Source: Oncomelania hupensis
Lineage: Eukaryota; Mollusca; Gastropoda; Littorinimorpha; Pomatiopsidae
Reading direction: 5' to 3'
Assembly: GCA_036898135.1 (NCBI GenBank)
Contig: JBAHVR010000292.1
Location: forward strand, 393,501-457,500
Length of the DNA stretch: 64,000 bases
The position numbers and the translations under genes are program-made. Within the stretch, counting starts at the first letter, position 1; the number at the start of each line of letters is the position of its first letter. A model generated the notes under the pieces. The model did not search any database, was not told the origin of the DNA, and was given only the letters and a program-made list of their open reading frames with translations. Of this stretch, positions 53,401 to 61,261 are shown in pieces.

Positions 53401-53957
53401 GAAAAGCTTTGGTTGAGTCGCTGTGGTGGCCGTTGTCGGTCGTTGTTTCATCTAGTCCTTCCCAGCGCCTACCTAAAATCTTCCATCGATAGTGGTCCAG
53501 CTCTTGGGCCAGTTCTAATTTTCCGCCCGCAGTTAGGGTCCTGAGATTACAAGTTCCTATGGCGGTATTGTTTCTCGTGCGGATCTTGTCCACCAGTTGC
53601 ACACATGTCACCTCCGGCCTGTGGCCAACGGAAGGCGCGGTTCTTGGTGACCCGGGCGACGACCTATCCGGCATGGAGTGAATGGTTCTATTTATCATGT
53701 AGTGTCTTGGGCAAGAAAGACCTGGCAGGGCCCAATCCTCTCCAAGCTGCTGGCCACAGCCGATATCCACGAATACAGTGTGGCTCGCCTTGGCCCCGAG
53801 CACGTGGTCGTTGAACCTGTAGTAACATGAGGTTCCTCCGCTGTGGCCGGTGACTTCTGTGTAGAAGACTTTCGCCCAATGACGCCGTGCTGACATCACA
53901 CCTGTTAGTCTCCTCTTACGACACGCCGGAAACGTTGGGTCTATTCTATTCCCCCAT
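50432..53957 (-). pseudogene. RTE-like LINE, copy d, full length but degenerate
   Basis: It is homologous throughout to copy c in inverse orientation, from the (ATCCT)n tail at 50432 to the conserved 5' block at about 53900-53955. Fragments of endonuclease (HEHGVGFLVHNNIL, VIVQDDWNAKFGQ), RT and C-terminus (ADLQRRIKSMEMRCYRRLLG) occur in many frames. Two extra segments are absent from other copies: about 45 bases near 52616-52662 and about 165 bases at 53268-53432. It is the oldest-looking copy of this family in the window. Confidence 0.88.
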
Positions 53958-54061
53958 AATGTTATAGGAAATTCCTAACCTATAAAGGGAAAAGTGAAAG
54001 CCCCAGTTGAAAACCTGTCTTTCCTTTATAGGCATGACCGATTCACTGCGGCAACAGTACC

Positions 54062-54643
54062 CCACGTTGGAGTGCCGGGGGTTTCAGTATAAATAGTACC
54101 CCCACTTTCTGGAAATTTTAGTGCTTTAAATTCCCACTGTCGCTGTCTTTCTCATTTGCTCCTTCTCATTCCTGCTCTGTCCTATCAATCTGCTATACTA
54201 TCTTCTTCTTCGCTCGACCAGTCACCTAACTTTTTTCTTGAAAACTCTTTCTGGACAAGACTCCTTGTTTGTGTATGAGGTCTGTTGGATCAGCTTGGGA
54301 ATGTTGGACGCTTTCTGCCGGGTGGTCACTAGGGCTTCCTATGATGTTATTATTTAGCAATATAGGCATTTTATATGTATGTGTTTTGTTGATAATTTAT
54401 AATGATGTTTGTATTCTATTTTGTTTTTGTAACCGGGGGTTTGATTAGTTGGGGTAAAGCCTCAGCCGTCCCCTACGTGGGATGTCTTTATTGTAAAGTG
54501 ACTGGCCGGCGGAGGGCGTTCAATTCTCCCACTAGGGTTGTTTCAGCAGATCTTTTATGCGGATCGGGGGTTGTCCGGTCCTGATTTGGCTCGGAAGAGT
54601 CCGCTGGACCTAAAGCAACAATCAATCAATCAATCAAAAAACC
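54062..54643 (+). mobile_element. Retroposon copy B (~580 bp), inverted relative to copy A
   Basis: It starts near ACGTTGGAGTGCCGGGGG, has TATAAATAG shortly after, and ends GGACCTAAAGCAAC plus AATC repeats. It aligns end to end with copy A. A target duplication is not evident. Together, A and B form an inverted pair around RTE copy d. Confidence 0.82.
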
Positions 54644-56636
54644 TATTAGCTAATTGTTGTATAGGAAGAGCCTATTGTGTAAGGTATATGTGTTTTCCCC
54701 ACTATGAACTCTGTCACATGCATGCACTTTTGAAAGTAAGATAAGAAAAGTTAATATAAGAAAAGAACAGATAAGATACGATTATATAAGATAAGATTAC
54801 AGGTCAATACGAGGAAGAGGAGTGTTCATTCTCATGACTTGGCGTGAAGTTCTCAAAGTGAATTTTGAGCGTTTGGCGAGTCCCTTTAGGGTAGATAATA
54901 AATGGCTGACTGAATATGTGCATTGAGTAATAACTTCATAGCATCGAAATTTAAGAAGTGGTTGATTCTAGTTAGAAGATACACTATTTTGGACACGGTT
55001 TTGGAAAGTTATTCAATGTGATTTGATCTAGACAGGTTGTTATCAGTGTCGATTCAAAACACTACATGATCGCTAACTTCTTCAATAATTTTATTACCAA
55101 CCTTTAGATCCATATGTTGTGGTTATAGTGCTGCGTTTTTGCCTAGTTGTTGACTCACATCCATAGCAATAGGAATCTATGGACTCGCCCCCCCAAAACG
55201 TTTTTAAGATGTTTTGCAAATCTGTTCGAGATGAGTCCTTATGCAAAACAAGGCGACACGGCATATGTTATCCCCGCCTGACCAATCGTCTTTCGCTTGT
55301 GGTGGTGAGCAAGGGATCTATGCATGAAAAAGGACTAAACACTTAGTTCCGTACTATAGCCTAGTTCGGTTCTATTGACCCTCGTCTGTTATGCAGAAAA
55401 GCGGCCTACGAAAAGTTCCGTCCTAAAGAACTGACTAAACAGCCCCGAATTTAGTCCTCCTCCGATCGGGACTACCGGTCTGAGTTGCGGACTAAAGACG
55501 AAAACAATATTGCTGTCGACGTACTGTTATTTAATTAATACAGACATGCACTGCGTGGAAATGGCGTTTTTCACGACAGAACAGCATCCACTGGAAATTG
55601 TTAATGTTGACCAAGTTATGAGAAGGCATCGTCTGCCGTCACGGCACACATTATTTTGAAAGATAAGATTCTTTATTCGCTTCAAATGTCACACACAGAA
55701 GAATTTGCTTTGCGCATCTGAGAATGGCATAAATCATATACAATAACAATTAAAAGCACAATTGGTCCCGACATCTGTGAATAGCTCGGGACCTAAAAAC
55801 AATTTCTTCATTCACTCACATCCACAAAGCATCAGCGAACCGCACACAAATGTCGTCAGGAAACAAAACAAAAAAGCAGACTACCAAAAAAAAAAAAAAG
55901 ATAACAACGACAAAAAAGTATGCGCTCACACACATAGACACACACACGCATACACACACAGAGGGTACACCCAGTTGCACAACCCCTCACGCATGTCACG
56001 TTCATAACTAAATAATATAGGCCCATTGTATGGTTTAGTTGTAACATTATATAAAGGAGAGATAGATCCGAGAAATGTAATGATTATATGATATTAAAGT
56101 TAGTGATTTTAGCAGTCTAAGGGTAATCGGACTCACGCTATGTCCCTGCCAGGAGACAAACCTCAGAAAAACAATAACAAAATAAAGCTGTGAAAAGTGA
56201 AGTTACACACTGGATTACTTGGGATACTATTACTGGATGTACAAGTACCAGGAGGGATGAGAATGCTGAAATTCCACAAAAGGGAGGATATGCCATTGTT
56301 GGTTTTCCTTCTAAGGAAGTCATTCTACATTGATGGCTTTTGCCAGTAACCGTGATATTTTTATGGCTTGCGCGACTTATAAGCAGGTCATGAAGAAAGG
56401 TAATGTTAGGGTGGGAAGATTGTTTTGTAAACAAATAGGCCTGAAAGACTCGTCGAGGAGATAAGGTTGGGGGATAGGAGAATGATTCAATTAAATTATC
56501 TCAGGGTTAATACACATTATGCATTTATCCACAAATGCCCCCATTCGCGCGCGCTCACACGCACACACATACACACGCGCTCTCTATCTCCCTCTCTCGC
56601 TCTCTATCTCTCCCCTAAAAGAAATTCTTTAAAAAC
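54644..56636. other. Non-coding region, nothing coding recognised
   Basis: Short CA-rich tracts (55926-55963, 56547-56580), a CT tract (56579-56616) and an A run (55886-55899). No frame with recognisable content. Confidence 0.4.
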
Positions 56637-56923
56637 AAAATGCATGGAACATTATCAGTAAATATTTATGCGTTATATTATATTAAGTATATAATAGGTT
56701 AATATATGTACGCACACCCACATCAAACGTCTAGATACCACCGTATGAAGAATTGTCATTTTAAAATTAATAATAAGAATAATGCATCGAACCTTATCAG
56801 TAAATATTTATGTGTTAGATTATATTAAATATTTAATAAGTTAGTGCATGTATGCACACCCACATCACACGTCTAGATACCACCGTATGAAGAATTATTT
56901 TAAAATTAATAATAAGAATAATG
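56637..56923. repeat. Tandem duplication, two copies of ~142 bp
   Basis: TTATCAGTAAATATTTATG begins at 56652 and 56794. Both copies contain GTCTAGATACCACCGTATGA and end AATTAATAATAAGAATAATG. They differ by scattered substitutions, so the duplication is not recent. Confidence 0.85.
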
Positions 56924-57206
56924 ACAACACATTGGTTTATCTGTAAAAACAGTAGAGCAAAGCTCCGTACATGGCCTACGAGTCCAATAAATGCCCTCAC
57001 ATTAAATGTAAGAATAAAAAACTAGTTCAAAGAATAAAATACATTCTGCATTCTTACTTATTAAATTCTAATATCAACACAACAGACCCTTAACTGAATA
57101 AAACGTTTGGCAATAATTAAGGTCCATTAGTATCACATCAATAATTCTTTAGAATAATTATCCTAGGTTCCTGTATTAATCTATGTAACTACTTCTGCAA
57201 CAGCCA

Positions 57207-57209
57207 ATA

Positions 57210-57277
<68 letters not shown>

Positions 57278-57325
57278 AACAATAATAATAATAACAATAA
57301 TAATATTAATAACAACAACAATGGC

Positions 57326-57400
<75 letters not shown>

Positions 57401-57402
57401 CA
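57207..57402. repeat. Compound microsatellite (GAT)n-(AAT)n
   Basis: GAT repeat 57209-57276, then AAT/AAC-type repeat to 57402. It lies on the 3' side of the minus-strand LINE remnant ending at 57484. Confidence 0.96.
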
Positions 57403-57483
57403 CATCTAATAACACTCATCATCTTTATTCTAAACTAAAAAAAATCATTGCCAGTAGAGATTATTATCGAGGACTGTGAACTC

Positions 57484-57826
57484 TCATTTCTTAAGTGCAT
57501 CGTTTAAGGTTGTAATGGCTGTTGGCACAAAAGATCTCCCCATTCTCTCAGTTTTGCACCTCGCTGCACGATACCGACGCCGGGAAAGAAGCAGGCAGAA
57601 CTGACTGTTTAGAGGATGAGTATCATCTGCCACAATACCACGTGCCTTTTTAAGGGTTCTGGTGGTAATCAGTTCTTCCAGGCCTGGTAGATCGGTGCCA
57701 GTTACCTTTTCTGCCTGCCTAATAACTCTCTCAAGTCTGTGCCAGTCTTCATAACTGCAAGCATGGAGCCAGGCAGTGAAGGCAGGGGCGTTACCTAGCT
57801 TTCCATACCCTACAGCAGAGACGGCG
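57484..57826 (-). pseudogene. LINE ORF2 C-terminal remnant without start codon
   Basis: The minus-strand frame is open from a TAA near 57827 to the TGA at 57484-57486 and has no ATG at its beginning. It reads WLHACSYEDWHRLERV, TGTDLPGLEEL, ADDTHPLNSQFCLL, then RYRAARCKTERM and SFVPTAITTLNDALKK. The HPL...SRRRYRAARCKT...SF(V/I)P.AI..LN pattern is the end of ORF2 of jockey/Rex-like LINEs known in fishes and invertebrates. Only about 110 codons survive; the RT is gone. Confidence 0.72.
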
Positions 57827-58514
57827 GAGGCTTACGTCACACCTCAACCATGGCGAAATAAGCCTCGATCATCACTGTTACGCAGTGTGACATTGTCCAG
57901 CACTGAAAAAGGAAAGGAGAGTCCAAATACATTACGTCAAACCTGCGTAGTATGTAGGCTTGACGTGGCGGAGTAACCTCCCTTTGAGGATTTTTTTTAG
58001 GATAGTTCGGTACTATCAACATTTACTTTGAGACTGAGAAGTCTCGACCTATTCCATCGCGGTGCACACCGGAAAAATAAAAATAAATAGTACCGAACTA
58101 CAGAGTTCCAAACTATGACATGGTTCCGAACCAAAATAGGCCGGTTTAATGCATAGATCCCCAAGAAAACATCGTCGGCAGGCATATTATGCAGGTTAGT
58201 TACAGTGACCTGCAGAGAGTGTCGTGACACTAGTAGCCGGCAATCCGGTTTACTAATAGCACGCCTCACCGCCTTGCATGGCAAAGAATTTGTATGTCTC
58301 TGTTACGAGGGGTCAATGAAAATAACAGTTCAGGCTGGATCATGTTCTCAAGGGCATGGACAAGTGTCGGCAGTCAAATACTCCGCTCGGCTACACTTCA
58401 TAGAAATTATTTCCTGATGACCAAAACGAAGTTGCTTCCACTACTATCCTTCGAAGTCCCCAGCAGTGTATATAGTGAACACACTTCGCTGTCAGCAAGA
58501 CATTTAGCTATGCG
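57827..58514. other. Non-coding region, nothing recognised
   Basis: No repeat family or gene identified. The phrase GTTCGGTACTAT/ATAGTACCGAAC occurs as an inverted pair (58006-58017 and 58088-58099). Confidence 0.4.
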
Positions 58515-58886
58515 TTGAATTTGATGATAAAGTTTGCTTGCTTGTTGGATGTAGCAAAATTTGTTCCTGTTTCAAGTTTTGAAACTTTTGTTCCAAAGCA
58601 GGTCCAAAACGCGTGTTCTGTCGGAAAGCAAGTTAACGATACAGATGACTCCACCTCCGTCTACCCAGTCGTTCCCAGGCTGCCCTTCGGAGCTGCCTCT
58701 GTCTACCCAGCTGTTCCCAGGATGTCTTTCGGGGATGCCTCTGCCCACCCAGCTGATACCAGGCTGTCCTTCGGGGCTGCCTCTATCTACCAAGCCGTTC
58801 CCAGGCTGTCATTTGGGTCTGCCTCCACCTCCGTCCACCCAGCCGTGAGGAGAAACTTTAGAAATATATTTGTACAAGTGAGCTAA
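58515..58886 (+). CDS. Small unidentified frame with a 14-residue tandem repeat
   Basis: A 123-codon frame from ATG 58515. I do not recognise it. Residues about 48-105 are four imperfect copies of a 14-residue unit of the form S-V-Y-P-A-V-P-R-L-S-F-G-A-A, followed by a basic end. The period of 42 bases keeps the frame, and differences between units change few of the core residues (P, R, FG). It could be an exon of a host gene, a retrotransposon ORF1 piece, or just a minisatellite that happens to be open. No promoter or splice context is visible. Confidence 0.3.
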   Translation: MNLMIKFACLLDVAKFVPVSSFETFVPKQVQNACSVGKQVNDTDDSTSVYPVVPRLPFGAASVYPAVPRMSFGDASAHPADTRLSFGAASIYQAVPRLSFGSASTSVHPAVRRNFRNIFVQVS

Positions 58887-58947
58887 ACTGTGAGGGAACA
58901 CTGACGAAAGTTGACAAGCCTGTGCTAATCCACATGATGGCATATCT

Positions 58948-59190
58948 ATCCTATCCTATTCCGTAACTCGGAGGTCGTAGGGACACCACAGATGATCGTT
59001 TAACCAGCGTACTCCATCTTTCTCTGTCCTCAGTAACCCTCATGGCTTCGCTCTGTGTCAAACCAGTCCATTCTCGAATGTATTCCTTCCCCCTCTTTTT
59101 TTGTCTCCCTCTTCTTCTACCTCTTTGCACTGTGTGTGCCTTGCAGGATGGTCTTTGCAAAGCCTGATGATCTGGTGACGTGGCCATACC
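58948..59190 (-). pseudogene. RTE-like LINE 3' fragment (copy e)
   Basis: It begins with the (ATCCT)n tail and covers the C-terminal end (REWTGLTQSEAMRV and GRRRGRQKKRG). It is truncated after about 240 bases. Confidence 0.85.
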
Positions 59191-59487
59191 ATATATCCAG
59201 GGAAAACAGTACCGTTGAGGACGTAATCGCTGTGTGCTGGAGGCAGCCATGTTTGAGACCCTTATAAATACAAATAAAACATCATAAGTAAATGACAAAG
59301 AGTAAGAAACACACAATAGAACAGTATAATTAATAACCAAGTCCTATTGCATCTCAATACCAAAAATAACCACAATTGAAGTAGGTTTTGCAGTATTTTG
59401 TTAACAGATACACAGAAAAAGTGCATCCAAATCTATCTCACTCAACTGTTGTGGGTTTAGAGTTAGGGTTATGTCACAATATATCAT
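59191..59487. other. Non-coding spacer, nothing recognised
   Basis: It lies between RTE copy e and the solo LTR. No gene. Confidence 0.4.
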
Positions 59488-60157
59488 CTCTGTTACACTC
59501 GATGTTGGTTTTCTTTTTATCAGTAGTTGATTCAGCCCCAATGCTTGAATTCTCCTGATAGGTGTAACTCAGATTCGTTATCCAAGCAACCCGTTCAATC
59601 ATCAACAATGCTGGAGTCGTCGTATGTAGTTTTCCAACTTTATTCAGCGAACATCAACAAACTGCATACATTGGCTTTTTCCACTTTCAACTTTCCACTT
59701 TCAACAACTTTCTCAACTCTAACACAACCACTCTCTCTACTCAAGCAGTGCGGCACAATATATAGTCTCTTCATACTCCAGAACAGGCGAGAATACCCCC
59801 GCATAATTCACCACAACCAATCAGAAGTAATTTCATCATCACTGTCTCACGTCATACAACCTTATTTGGATTGGAAGCTTCTATAGTTACCATTAGAATT
59901 ATCCATACGCTTCGAACGATAGTAAACCAACTCCAGAAAATTCTCAAATAATATCGACCAATTAAAAACACCAACGTTATACAAAGCTTCTTCTAATAAC
60001 AACGCAAAATCAAATCAAAGATAAATACACTCTATTACTGCATGCTTAGCAAAATAAAACGATCTGATCTATCGCGCGCGTTACACACACAAGCTTGCTA
60101 TCGTGCGAGTTTCACACGTAAGCCTACCATCGCACGCGTCTCCAACGTAACAATCTC
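59488..60157 (-). mobile_element. Solo LTR of the element 3 family, TSD ATCTC
   Basis: The LTR is 59493-60152 (660 bp), TGTTAC...GTAACA, flanked by ATCTC at 59488-59492 and 60153-60157. It aligns with the element 3 LTRs in the same orientation, including the TATA, CCAAT and one CRE-like site, but is clearly diverged. This shows that the element 3 family inserted here at a separate time. Confidence 0.9.
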
Positions 60158-60189
60158 AAAAGCCATATTCAAAACATACCCACACACCG

Positions 60190-60590
60190 ACACAGCCATA
60201 TAACTCGAAGGTTTAGGGGCACCCCAGATAATCGTTTAACCAGCGTGCTCTATCTTTCTCTGTCCTCAGCAACCCTCATGGCTTCGCTCAGTGTCAAGCC
60301 AGTCCATTCCTGAATGTTGTCCTTCCTCCTCTTTTTCTCTCCCTCTTTTTATGCCTCCTTGCACCATGCCTTGCATGATGGTCTTTGCAAGTCCATACCA
60401 TCGGAGTTTCCGTTTCTTCACCAGTGTGAGCATGTCATTGTGTTGTCCAATGGCTTGTGTGATGGTCTGTTGGATTTCGTTGTTGGTGATGTGCTGAGTA
60501 TATGAAATGCCCCGAAGTCTTCTGTAGCACCTCACCTCCATGCTTTGTACTTTTCGTTGTAGATCTGCTGTGAGGGTCCATGTTTCTTGG
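60190..60590 (-). pseudogene. RTE-like LINE 3' fragment (copy f)
   Basis: It covers the C-terminal part (TLTADLQRKVQSMEV, ITQAIGQHNDMLT, KKRKLRWYG) with small deletions. It is 5' truncated near 60590 and carries no more than the last 400 bases of the family. Confidence 0.85.
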
Positions 60591-60693
60591 GGTCCATACA
60601 CATTATAAACATAAATAAACCCATTACACTATAAACAGTAATTGAATCACCACACACATACTCATAGTCATAGCTCTCGGAGTCTCTCACACA

Positions 60694-60917
60694 CGAACGA
60701 GCGAACGAATAATGAGGTTTAACGTCTACACCCACCATTGGCGATATGGTAGATGAGGATAACCATCCCAGGGAACAAGGGTAGGGACATGAATCAACAC
60801 TGAGCCACCAGAGCAATCATACCGCTAAATGGACCGTGAACATTACCACATTTTATATCGCCCACCAGGGGATTTGAACCTGGGTCATCGGTGTGCCATT
60901 TGAGCTACGGCGGTGGG
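60694..60917 (-). mobile_element. tRNA-derived SINE
   Basis: Minus strand: a 57-nt tRNA-like head (60917-60861) with CCCACC/GGTGGG ends that could pair, an A-box-like TAGCTCAAATGG and a B-box-like GGTTCAAATCC, but no room for an anticodon arm. A body follows to about 60725. The tail reads CCAATGGTGGGTGTAGACGTTAAA with TTCG/TTCGC-type repeats. TAGACGTTAA also ends LINE-like sequences near 46802 and 47017, suggesting a shared LINE partner. It is not a functional tRNA gene. Confidence 0.75.
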
Positions 60918-61259
60918 ACACTCTCACACACATATTCAGACATAAATATGTATAAATAGATAGCCCATACACGGAGACGTTAATCTACCTACTGAACTGA
61001 ACTGAACTGAACTACACACACTAAGTTGAATCGTCAAATGGTTGGTCTGCTCTGGTTACCTACAGTCCCGTTAGCCCCTCTGGGGTCATCAGATGTTAGC
61101 CCTGCTGTCCCGTTAGCCACCATGGGACCTTCAGTTTTGAAAAAAAAAATCATATAAAGAACCCAACATAACACCGTCAAGGAGTTTGTTTTCTTTCAAC
61201 ACATTAACATCCTATTGACATGTTTACGATGATAAAAAGTTTGAAACTTAGCCTTAGGG
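60918..61259. other. Non-coding spacer with (GAACT)4
   Basis: A short (CTGAA)n run lies at 60993-61013. No gene. Confidence 0.5.
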
Positions 61260-61261
61260 AT

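Noticed and set aside
49178..54643. Large terminal inverted repeat DNA transposon formed by copies A and B
   Set aside because: Copy A has its own 14-bp target duplication and a microsatellite tail, so A and B are independent retroposon insertions.
57176..57479. Frames of poly-Met, poly-Ile, poly-Leu and poly-Ser
   Set aside because: Translations of GAT and AAT triplet repeats with no flanking coding signal.
60861..60917. Functional tRNA gene
   Set aside because: Only 57 nt long, with no anticodon arm, and embedded in a SINE-like body and tail.
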